Shown here piece by piece: positions 42,769 to 50,995 of a stretch of DNA of 62,196 bases. The DNA is taken from assembly GCA_947168395.1 (NCBI GenBank), contig CAMVLT010000017.1, positions 1 through 62,196 on the forward strand. The letters are read 5' to 3'. The notes below the pieces were generated by a model. That model was not told the DNA's origin, searched no databases, and was given only the letters and a program-made list of their open reading frames with translations. The position numbers and the translations under genes are program-made. The DNA comes from an uncultured Prevotellaceae bacterium. GTDB lineage: Bacteria > Bacteroidota > Bacteroidia > Bacteroidales > Bacteroidaceae. Position 1 is the first letter of the stretch. Every line of letters starts with the position of its first letter.

Positions 42769-44547
42769 TTATTGCTTAGTCGTCTTCTCCATACTGGTAC
42801 TCTCGCCGCTGCTGAAAGCAGGATTGGGTATCAGGTTCTGGTTGACCTTCATTTCCTCATTGTTATAAGGCCAGAAGATGGCATCCATCTTCTTGAAGAA
42901 ACTCTGCACGAACTGCTTGTTCACGTCGTCGCGCTTAGATGCGGCCGACATGATGCGGGAGGTGCTGTTCTCGCGCATGGCGTAGCGAACCAGGTCGTAC
43001 CAGCGCTTGCCTTCGAACATCAGCTCACGCTGACGCTCACGGATGACCAGCTCCTCCATCAGGTGCTTCGTCGTGTAGTTAGCAGGCTTCAGAGTGTCGG
43101 CATCGGCCAGTGTTGCCTTGCAGATGGCACGCTTGTTGATGGCGTTCACCAGTTGGAAAGCAGCATCGAGCTTGGGCTTATTGGTAGCGAGTGCGATGGA
43201 GTCGTTCCCCTCAACCATCTGCTGGCAGAGTGCCTCAGCCTTCAGCAGCATGATGTCGGGCAGGCGGTAGATAATCCATTTGCTGCCATTGTTCTTCTCG
43301 GAAAACCAGCCATACGAGGTCTTGGGATCCGTAGAGGAAGCATTGATGCTCACTACATCAACGGCATACTTGGTGATGACACCGTCATCGGAACTGCAGT
43401 TCACATACAGGCGGCTGTCAATCTTCTTGTTCGTATCCTCGAAGACGTTACGGCCCGAGGTGGCAGCTATATCTTCGGTGATGTAGGTGCTGGGAGCCAG
43501 CAGGCCTTTCTTGTTGGTAGAGTTGCCATAGTAGGAACTGATAGCCGAGTTGTTGACTCTACCCGAAGACTCGGGACGGTCCTCATACATCAGCTCGAAG
43601 ATAGTCTCCTTACTGGCACCATCAACGAAAATCTCCTCATAGTAATCACCAAACTGGTTTCCCGATAGGCGGTCGTTCACCAAGGGGTAGCCGTTAAGAC
43701 GAGCCTGCAGCTGTGCCTGGCTGGAGGCGCTGCCCGTCTGACGGTTGTTCTTCTTGCGGTTCTCCTCATCAACTTCCTTCTTCGAGGCTATCACGAGGTC
43801 GGCATAGCGGATGCAATTGTCGTAGTCTTTCTTCCAGAGATACATCTCGCAGAGCATGGCATGGATGACATCCTTCGTGATGCGTCCCGTCTGGTAGCGG
43901 GGCTTTGTCTCAGGATAGCGGGTGACGGCATCGTTCTTCACTTTCTCCAAGTCGGCAATCAGATATTCGAGCACCGTGGCGAAAGGAGTGGCAGGAAGGT
44001 CCATCACCTGATCGTCGTCCGTAAAGGCCTCCGTGCTGTAAGGCACATCGCGGAAAGTACGGATGAGGTAGAAATAGCACAAGTCGCGCAGTGCCGACAC
44101 CTCAGCGATGTTAGCCTTCAAGTCGCCTTCCGTATAGCCAGGGTCAATCTCTGCCACACCAGGAGCATACTTGATGACCGTGTTGCAGCGGTTGATGACA
44201 TCGTAGAAGGCATCCCACTTCGTGAAGCTGTTCATGGCGGTGATGTTCTCCTTGAGCACATTGTAGAGGTCAACATTGTTGTTGATATTCTGTCCCGACA
44301 TGACGTTCTCGCTGCGGACTTCGCCCCAGACCATCATGCGGTTTCTGACATCGGACTCCAACAGGGCTGAGTAGCAGCCGGTGACCACATTCTCGACGTC
44401 GGCCTTTTCGTTCCAGAAGTCCTCGAGGATGATTTCCGTCTGCGGCTTGATTTCCAAGAAGTCGGAGCAGCCGGTTTGAGTGAGTCCCATGAGTCCCATG
44501 AGTCCCATAAGTCCCACCTTATTTATATTATATATCTTTCTTTTCAT
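42769..44547 (-). CDS. SusD/RagB-family glycan-binding lipoprotein (SusD1)
   Basis: This is a 592-aa lipoprotein. The signal peptide is unusual: its hydrophobic core is VGLMGLMGLMGL, encoded by a 9-bp tandem array, followed by lipobox TQTGC. The SusD fold is clear: FLEIKPQTEIILEDFWNE at the N-terminus, ALRDLCYFYLIRTFRDVPY as the conserved helix-loop, and VIRERQRELMFEGKRWYDLV near the C-terminus. It follows SusC1 by 15 bases and should form a lid-and-barrel pair with it. The ligand is unknown. Confidence 0.93.
   Translation of the reverse strand: MKRKIYNINKVGLMGLMGLMGLTQTGCSDFLEIKPQTEIILEDFWNEKADVENVVTGCYSALLESDVRNRMMVWGEVRSENVMSGQNINNNVDLYNVLKENITAMNSFTKWDAFYDVINRCNTVIKYAPGVAEIDPGYTEGDLKANIAEVSALRDLCYFYLIRTFRDVPYSTEAFTDDDQVMDLPATPFATVLEYLIADLEKVKNDAVTRYPETKPRYQTGRITKDVIHAMLCEMYLWKKDYDNCIRYADLVIASKKEVDEENRKKNNRQTGSASSQAQLQARLNGYPLVNDRLSGNQFGDYYEEIFVDGASKETIFELMYEDRPESSGRVNNSAISSYYGNSTNKKGLLAPSTYITEDIAATSGRNVFEDTNKKIDSRLYVNCSSDDGVITKYAVDVVSINASSTDPKTSYGWFSEKNNGSKWIIYRLPDIMLLKAEALCQQMVEGNDSIALATNKPKLDAAFQLVNAINKRAICKATLADADTLKPANYTTKHLMEELVIRERQRELMFEGKRWYDLVRYAMRENSTSRIMSAASKRDDVNKQFVQSFFKKMDAIFWPYNNEEMKVNQNLIPNPAFSSGESTSMEKTTKQ
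44482..44517 (-). repeat. 9-bp tandem array in the SusD1 signal peptide
   Basis: On the plus strand GAGTCCCAT occurs three times (44482, 44491, 44500) followed by AAGTCCCAC. On the coding strand it encodes repeated Gly-Leu-Met. Three perfect copies make slippage possible, and each unit would add or remove three residues without shifting the frame. Confidence 0.9.
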
Positions 44548-44562
44548 AATCTTGTATCTCCT

Positions 44563-47500
44563 TTAGAAGTCAACAGTTATACCAAGCGTGTAAGAACGTG
44601 AACGCGGAGTCTGCGCATTGTCGATGGCGGGGTCGTAGCCGGCATTGACAATATCAGGGTCAACACCCGTGTACTTGGTCAGCACGAACGGGTTGTTGAT
44701 ACTGGCATAGAACGAGATGCGGTTCAAGCCAATCCAGGTGAGGTACTTCTTCTTGATGGAGTACGACAACTGGGCGTAGCTCATACGGAGGTAGGTACCA
44801 TCCTCAACGAAGCGGTCGCTGACGAGCGTGTTGTAGTTACTGGTCGAACCGAACATGGCACGAGGAATCGTCGTGACGTCACCCTCCTTACGCCAGCGGT
44901 AGTTCACGGCCTGGCTCTGGTTGTCGTTGCCAGTCATGGATTCAGAATGGAGGCGGGCCAGGTTGATAATCTTGTTGCCGACACGGTAAGTGAACTGGGT
45001 TGACAGGCGCCAGTCAGCATAGCTGAACGTGAAGCCGAAACCACCAGTCAGCTTAGGCAGTGACGAACCCAGGTAGGTAATATCGAGTGCGTTGATCTGA
45101 CCATCGTGATTGATATCCTCGTAGATGGCATCACCACCGTTGAAGCCGGGGAAAACACCGTCGTGGCCTGTACCGTCGATACGGTAGTCGTAACGCATAC
45201 GGAGCGGCACGTTATTTCCATCGACAATGACATCACCGTTCTCGTTGACTGCCACAGGCACGGTCTTGTTCTTAGCAACATACTCTGTGCGATAGTAGTC
45301 TATGACCTGTTCTTTAGTCATGCCGGCCACCTCATTCTTGAAGGTGTTGTAGTTGTACTGGTAAACACCATGATACTTGAAGCCGTAGATGGCACCGAAC
45401 GGATTGTGGAGCTGCACACGGCGCAGCGTCTCACCGTTGGCATAGCCGTAGGTGGAGTTCAGGTTGTTCAGGATGTACTCGTCCATCTCAAGAATCTCGT
45501 TGCGGTTGTTACCGAAGTTGGCATTGAGGTCCATGATGAACTTGCCCTTCTTGACCAGACGGTTGGTATTGACGTGGAACTCCCAACCCGTGTTGCGCAT
45601 CTTACCATTATTATGATAGGGAACGGTCAAGAAACCGGCGTTCGACGGAATACGGAAGTTGCTCATCAACATGTCGGAGGTTGTCGAGCTATAGGCCTCG
45701 ATGGTGAGGTTCAGTCGGTTGTCGAACAATCCGATGTCAATACCGAGGTTGTACTGCGATACGAGCTGCCACTTCAGGTCGGTCAGACGGATGTTCAGCG
45801 GCTTCATGGCAGCCATGTCCATATAACGGGCAGTAGAGCCGTACTTCGAAGTGTACAGGTAGTTCTGGCCGGGCTGGTTACCTACACGACCCCAGCTGGG
45901 ACGGAAGGCCAGCATAGAGAGCGTAGGCTTCAGGCTCTTCATCCAAGGCTCGTCACTCATAATCCACTTCAGCGAAACAGAGGGGAAGTAACCCCAGCGG
46001 TTGCCGGGACCGAACTTGGTCGTACCGTCGATACGCATGGTGAAGTCGGCAATGTAACGCTCCTTGTAAGCATAGTGGGCTGACACGGTATAGTACATCG
46101 AGCGCCACTGGTTGTAGCCAGAGCTCAGGTTACCAATCAGGCCACCTGCGGCGGGGCTGACAATCACCTGACCAGTAGAAGGCAGACCATATCCCGGCGT
46201 GCCCTGATTGCTCGATGAACCAGAGGTCAGCTCGAAGCGACCCATCATCATCATCGAGTGATCCTTGTTCTTGAAGGCGGGAATGAGGGTCAGCGTCTGC
46301 TTCGTATTGAACGACACGCTCTTCGAAGAACCAGTATTCGAGGTATTCACATCGCCCACGTTGGCAATGGCGTTCACCGAGCGCAGCTCCTGGGGATAGA
46401 ACGAGTCATCGTACTGGTTGTAGATATTCATGTAGACCGAACCACGCCAGTTCAACTGCCAATGGTCTTCGTCAAGGCCGAGCAACTGGTAGTTGAGCAC
46501 CAATTCCGGCGACATGTCGTAGGTGCGCTGCTGGTTCTTTGCCAGATGAGCCGAAGCCACAGGGTTGACATACTTGCGCTGGTCGTCGCGGAACACATCG
46601 GAACCGATGAAGGGACCACTCTGTATCATATTATAGTAGCGGTCAGTGTCCTCACCCGTGATGGGGTCCTTCTCGTAGATGCTCATGTTAGGCATCTTCT
46701 TCAGGGCGATATTCAGCAAGCCGTCGGAGTTACGGTCGTTCTTGGTGTAGGTCAGCGCGAAGTTGGTCTGTACGCGGATGCGCTCAGAGACGTTGTAGTC
46801 CAAAGCCACACGGGTAGAGAAGCGGTTCAGCTTCTGCTGAATCATCGTACCGGTCTCATGGTCGAAACCGCCACCGACACGGAACGAGGCCTTCTCACCA
46901 CCACCCGCGATGGTGACGTAGTGGTTCTGGCGGAGACCCGTCTGGGTGACGGCGTCACGCCAGTCGGTGTTGTCGCGGTACTGACGCCACTCGGAGAATC
47001 CGCCCGTCTCGTCCAGATAGTTGATTTCGGGGATGCGGGTCTGGTCCGAAGCGTTATCATCCTGACGGGGGTTGAAGTAAGCCTCCTTCAGCATCATGGT
47101 GTAGTCGTCACCGTTCAGCAGGTCGTAGCCCTTGGGCTGATGGGTGGCGGTGAGCTTCAGCGTGTAGGTCACGTGGGGCTTACCACGGACACCACGCTTG
47201 GTGGTCAGCTCGATGACACCGTTACCACCTTGCGAACCGTAGACGGCCGTTGCAGCAGCATCCTTCAGCACGTTGATGGAGGCGATATCCTCAGGGTTGA
47301 TGTTCAGCAGTTCAGCGAACTTCTCGTTGTTGGCACCTGCCATATCGAAGTTGTCGAGGTTCACCTCACGGATGTTACCGTCGACCACGATCAGCGGGTT
47401 GGAGTCGGTCAGGGTAGAGAGTGAACCGGCACCACGCAGACGCATGGTAGAACCGGAACCCAGGTCACCCGAGTTACCAATAATGTCAAGACCAGCGATA

Positions 47501-47961
47501 CGTCCTTGCAGGGCTTCGTCGATGGTGGTCATGCCCAGACCCTCGAGTTCCTTCATGTCGAGTTTCTGCGAGGCATACGAGATTTCACGCTCGGGAACGG
47601 GAAGTCCGTTACCCTGTGCGCGACGCTTCGACTTCACCACCACTTCCTTAATCTGCGTCTTCGACGTCATCGTCAGGTTGTAGGTGGTCTTGTTGATAGG
47701 TACGGTAACGGTCTGCAGACCGACGTAGCTGAAGCGGATCTTGTCCTTCGGATTCTTAATCTTCATGGTGAAGTTACCGTTCAGGTCAGTAATGGCCGAG
47801 TTGATGATACGCCCGTTGGCATCCATTTCGCAAACGGTGGCACCCATCAGCGGTCCCATATCGTCGCTCACCGTACCGTGAACCGACGTGATTGTCTGTG
47901 CGCTGAGCGTCGTCGTGGCGATCAGGGCCAGCATCATGATGATGGATTTTAGTATTCTCAT
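44563..47961 (-). CDS. SusC-family TonB-dependent outer-membrane transporter (SusC1)
   Basis: The protein has 1132 aa with a signal peptide to about residue 22 (TTLSAQ). A carboxypeptidase-regulatory-like domain (about 25-105; VHGTVSDDMGPLMGATVCEM), a TonB-box-like IKEVVVKSKRRAQG and a plug (about 125-245) follow. The plug carries the standard SusC signatures MRLRGAGSLSTLTDSNPLIV and ASINVLKDAAATAVYGSQGG. A 22-strand-type barrel ends in SRSYTLGITVDF. It imports an oligosaccharide with energy from TonB. It sits between a FAS1 lipoprotein gene (20 bases upstream) and SusD1. Confidence 0.95.
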   Translation of the reverse strand: MRILKSIIMMLALIATTTLSAQTITSVHGTVSDDMGPLMGATVCEMDANGRIINSAITDLNGNFTMKIKNPKDKIRFSYVGLQTVTVPINKTTYNLTMTSKTQIKEVVVKSKRRAQGNGLPVPEREISYASQKLDMKELEGLGMTTIDEALQGRIAGLDIIGNSGDLGSGSTMRLRGAGSLSTLTDSNPLIVVDGNIREVNLDNFDMAGANNEKFAELLNINPEDIASINVLKDAAATAVYGSQGGNGVIELTTKRGVRGKPHVTYTLKLTATHQPKGYDLLNGDDYTMMLKEAYFNPRQDDNASDQTRIPEINYLDETGGFSEWRQYRDNTDWRDAVTQTGLRQNHYVTIAGGGEKASFRVGGGFDHETGTMIQQKLNRFSTRVALDYNVSERIRVQTNFALTYTKNDRNSDGLLNIALKKMPNMSIYEKDPITGEDTDRYYNMIQSGPFIGSDVFRDDQRKYVNPVASAHLAKNQQRTYDMSPELVLNYQLLGLDEDHWQLNWRGSVYMNIYNQYDDSFYPQELRSVNAIANVGDVNTSNTGSSKSVSFNTKQTLTLIPAFKNKDHSMMMMGRFELTSGSSSNQGTPGYGLPSTGQVIVSPAAGGLIGNLSSGYNQWRSMYYTVSAHYAYKERYIADFTMRIDGTTKFGPGNRWGYFPSVSLKWIMSDEPWMKSLKPTLSMLAFRPSWGRVGNQPGQNYLYTSKYGSTARYMDMAAMKPLNIRLTDLKWQLVSQYNLGIDIGLFDNRLNLTIEAYSSTTSDMLMSNFRIPSNAGFLTVPYHNNGKMRNTGWEFHVNTNRLVKKGKFIMDLNANFGNNRNEILEMDEYILNNLNSTYGYANGETLRRVQLHNPFGAIYGFKYHGVYQYNYNTFKNEVAGMTKEQVIDYYRTEYVAKNKTVPVAVNENGDVIVDGNNVPLRMRYDYRIDGTGHDGVFPGFNGGDAIYEDINHDGQINALDITYLGSSLPKLTGGFGFTFSYADWRLSTQFTYRVGNKIINLARLHSESMTGNDNQSQAVNYRWRKEGDVTTIPRAMFGSTSNYNTLVSDRFVEDGTYLRMSYAQLSYSIKKKYLTWIGLNRISFYASINNPFVLTKYTGVDPDIVNAGYDPAIDNAQTPRSRSYTLGITVDF

Positions 47962-47981
47962 ACAGTAGTTCCTCCTCTCTC

Positions 47982-50735
47982 TTATTTAAAAATGGCCTTT
48001 CTCACAATATCGCGCCAGGGTTGCATCTTCTCATATTCCAGCGGACCGTCAATGAGATGAACGACGGCGTCACTGCCCATGAACAGACGGGCCGTGCGGT
48101 CCTTACCCTCGAACCAGTATTCGCGGCAGATGTTGTTGTAGAGTGCGGGATTCGTAGTAATGACATGACGCTCATTGCCGGCATTGTCGATAATGGTCAT
48201 GTTCTTCGTGTCGTACTTGACGGTCAGGGGATAGAAGCGGCCCGTCTCCAGGTTACGCTTCATACTCTCATACTTACCCTCGCTGTTGGGGTCGTGGGCC
48301 ATACCGATGGCCACCGAGTTATCGTGTACATGGTAGCGGATGAAGTCGGTGACAATCTCCTTCATAGCAGCCTTGACGTTGATCAGCACGGTTGCACGGT
48401 TGGGATTGCTCTCATACCAGCCCTCGGCCCTGCAGATGCTGTCGATGACCTCATCGTTCTCATCGCCCATCTCCAGCTCGCTCCATGAGGGCAGGATAGC
48501 GTTCTTGCCGCTGTGGCCGTCCTCAGTGAGGTCCTGATACTTCTCGATAGACTCGTTGGTGGGGATGTAGACGGTGTAGTTATAGTTGTCGAACAGCTTC
48601 AGGTTCTTGTTATCGACGGCAGCGTTACCAGGATTGTACTTGTTGCTCAGTTTCTGCGTCAGCAGGTCGCTATAGTCGTTCTCAAGCAGGTTCATGAAGG
48701 CCTGGTACTCACTATGCTCACGAAGCGTCATGTAGAGCGAACGCTGGGCACCGAGCGGCACCTGATCCTCCATCTGATAGGACACACCGTTCTCTTTCGG
48801 GTAGCGCTCGGTACTGGGAATCAGCCTGTGGTTGTGCTCCATCTGCCAACCGCCCTCAAAGCAGAGCTGGCCGGCAGCATTCTTGGAGACGCGAATCATA
48901 GAGCCACCCTTCGACTTGAAATAGTGGTAGCCCTGGTCTACGTAGTCGTCCATCGTCATCGACTTGTCAGGGATGACGATGATGAGCTGGTCAAGCAGCT
49001 GGTCAAGCATCGTATTGATGACGTTGGAAGCGACTTCCACCTGGGTACGGTCGCCCTTGGTGATGTTGCCGTCGGCATCGATGGTGCAAGCATAGCGGCT
49101 GGCCTGGACACGCGATGCAGCGGGCTTCGTCTTGTCGTAACGGAACTCAATGAGGTCGGGTGACTCTGCCTCCAGCGTCTCTCCCGTCTCCTCGTCCGTC
49201 ACGTTGGCGGTCTTGCCGTAGGAACCCGGATCAATGAAGCTAAGCATGGCATCGTTGGTGGGAATCAGCAGCGCATACTTAGAGTCCATAGAAAGCAGGT
49301 AAGGCAGGAAGTTGCGGTTATCGATAGCCCAATAGATGACATTCATCGTCGAGGCGTGAGCCAGAGCCGGGTAAGCTACTGACGAATACTCGGCAGGCGT
49401 GAACACCTTGTTGGTCAGATAGACCACACCGTTACAGCCCATGAAGCACGAGTCGATGTCGGCCTCGGTGATACCCAGCACCTCCTTGGCATCGTTCAGC
49501 ACGGTGTTGAACTTCGAAGGCACGGCCTCCGAGAAGGTGCTCAGCATGTTGACGTTGATGAGCTTAGCCAGCGTGTTGTCAGGAATGGAGTCCCACTCCT
49601 TGTACTCGTCGCGCAGGTCGCGGCCCTGGTCGTTCCACCAGGCCTCCAAAGCCTCGTTGGTGGGAACCATCATCACACCGGCATCATAATGCAGGTCGGC
49701 ATTCGAGCTACCGTCGATGTACTGGTTCCAACCCGGGTCGAAGCTCAGGTAGGGCGTCACAGGATTACCCTGCGGGTCGCGGGCATTCTCATTGCCACCA
49801 TACGAGCGCTTGCTGTAGTAGCGCAGCACGAAGACGGAGTCCTCATTATTATAAATACGGTTGTACTCACGGGTAGCACTGGCATCGTAGTAAGGAGCCG
49901 AGTAGCGGTCCAGCAGATGGCTCCACATCGACATGTTGGCATGGGTGCGGATAATCTCGGCCATGTTGGGATTGCTCTCAATCACGCCGTCCACCTTCTG
50001 GATGTAACCGTTCTTACAGGTAATGTCGCGCTCCACTACCTTCTTGCCGTTCACCCAGGCCTCCTTCGTGCTGGTGGCCTGCTTGTTGGTCAGCACCGCC
50101 AGGTCGGCATCGGTAATCTTGTTGTAGGACATGTAGGCCGGCAGGAAGTGAATCATCGGCGGTGTCGTGGCATCCTTCAGCAGGGGAATCGACTTTCCAC
50201 GCTCACGGTAAGTAGCCCAAGCCGCCGTGTTAGGCATCAGTTCAGGCTTCATCACATACACCGAGTCAAAGATACTCGTAGCCGTCTCACGGCGCATTGT
50301 CCTACCCTCCTCAGGAGTGGCAGCATCGCCCTGTGCACGACCGTTCGACATCAACTCGATGAGGTACGCATTGTTGATCATCGAGTTGTTCAGCAGCAGC
50401 TTCTTCTGGGCGCTGGTCAACTGGTTGTAGTTGCGTACACCCCAGGAGTTCTGTCTGAACCAAATTTCATAAGCACTGTCGGGAGCGGCAAACAACGTCT
50501 TCGAACCGGTGTGGCTCAGCACCTCGTGCTGGCCCATGTCGTCGATGAGCTGCAACGTGTACTTGAAGTTGCCTTCTTCCGACAAACGCTCGTAGATGGA
50601 GTTGCCGAGCCAGTCGGGCTGCCCCGTCAGCAAGTCGTCATCCTTACACGACTGCAGGGCCCAGGCACTCATCAGCAAGCCGCAGGCGACAAACGCCACC
50701 TTACGTCCTTGTCTTACGATTTGTCTTTGTTTCAT
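47982..50735 (-). CDS. Multi-domain fasciclin (FAS1) lipoprotein, 917 aa
   Basis: This is the largest of three FAS1 lipoproteins of the locus. After lipobox WALQSC (C30) come several FAS1-like units. The first, at about 45-240, contains IYERLSEEGNFKYTLQLIDD and TLFAAPDSAYEIWF. Later units are recognised by MVPTNEALEAWWNDQ, YALLIPTNDAMLSFI and YTVYIPTNESIEKYQ at roughly 350, 510 and 725, each the conserved P-T-N/D-x-A/S motif of a FAS1 H1 region. Four units are therefore likely. It precedes SusC1 by 20 bases and follows the 1277-aa gene across a 260-base gap holding a hairpin. A surface or adhesion role is inferred. Confidence 0.8.
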   Translation of the reverse strand: MKQRQIVRQGRKVAFVACGLLMSAWALQSCKDDDLLTGQPDWLGNSIYERLSEEGNFKYTLQLIDDMGQHEVLSHTGSKTLFAAPDSAYEIWFRQNSWGVRNYNQLTSAQKKLLLNNSMINNAYLIELMSNGRAQGDAATPEEGRTMRRETATSIFDSVYVMKPELMPNTAAWATYRERGKSIPLLKDATTPPMIHFLPAYMSYNKITDADLAVLTNKQATSTKEAWVNGKKVVERDITCKNGYIQKVDGVIESNPNMAEIIRTHANMSMWSHLLDRYSAPYYDASATREYNRIYNNEDSVFVLRYYSKRSYGGNENARDPQGNPVTPYLSFDPGWNQYIDGSSNADLHYDAGVMMVPTNEALEAWWNDQGRDLRDEYKEWDSIPDNTLAKLINVNMLSTFSEAVPSKFNTVLNDAKEVLGITEADIDSCFMGCNGVVYLTNKVFTPAEYSSVAYPALAHASTMNVIYWAIDNRNFLPYLLSMDSKYALLIPTNDAMLSFIDPGSYGKTANVTDEETGETLEAESPDLIEFRYDKTKPAASRVQASRYACTIDADGNITKGDRTQVEVASNVINTMLDQLLDQLIIVIPDKSMTMDDYVDQGYHYFKSKGGSMIRVSKNAAGQLCFEGGWQMEHNHRLIPSTERYPKENGVSYQMEDQVPLGAQRSLYMTLREHSEYQAFMNLLENDYSDLLTQKLSNKYNPGNAAVDNKNLKLFDNYNYTVYIPTNESIEKYQDLTEDGHSGKNAILPSWSELEMGDENDEVIDSICRAEGWYESNPNRATVLINVKAAMKEIVTDFIRYHVHDNSVAIGMAHDPNSEGKYESMKRNLETGRFYPLTVKYDTKNMTIIDNAGNERHVITTNPALYNNICREYWFEGKDRTARLFMGSDAVVHLIDGPLEYEKMQPWRDIVRKAIFK

Positions 50736-50885
50736 AATAAATTGTTGTTTTATTGTTATTGATATATCGTGTTTACGTTCTTTCTGTTTTAGGGTGACTG
50801 CACCTTGCGTAGTACTGTCGGGATGCCTCGTTCGAGGCTCGCGCGCTGCTTCCGACGCGCCATTTTAGAAGCGATATTATTAAAG

Positions 50886-50927
50886 AAAGGAACCGGAAAC
50901 GGAATTTCTTCCGTCCCCAGTCCCTTT
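50886..50927 (-). terminator. Hairpin (terminator or attenuator) between the 1277-aa and FAS1 genes
   Basis: On the minus strand GGGACTGGGGACGGAA pairs with TTCCGTTTCCGGTTCC over 16 bp, including about four G-U pairs. The loop is GAAA, and the stem is flanked by AAA/TTT and then CTTTAAT. No canonical promoter was seen between it and the FAS1 start at 50735, so partial read-through would set the level of the SusCD part. Confidence 0.6.
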
Positions 50928-50959
50928 TTCAGGCTGTCAGATTATTATTATCTGCATAA

Positions 50960-50994
50960 AATGTTCAATGTTCAACGTTCAATGTTCAACGTTA
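50960..50994 (+). repeat. Five-copy 7-bp array after the 1277-aa gene
   Basis: AATGTTC, AATGTTC, AACGTTC, AATGTTC and AACGTTA run without gaps and end one base from the stop codon of the minus-strand gene. Confidence 0.85.
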
Positions 50995-50995
50995 G

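Noticed and set aside
50960..50994. Possible CRISPR-like array
   Set aside because: The units are contiguous 7-mers with no spacers, and no cas gene is present.
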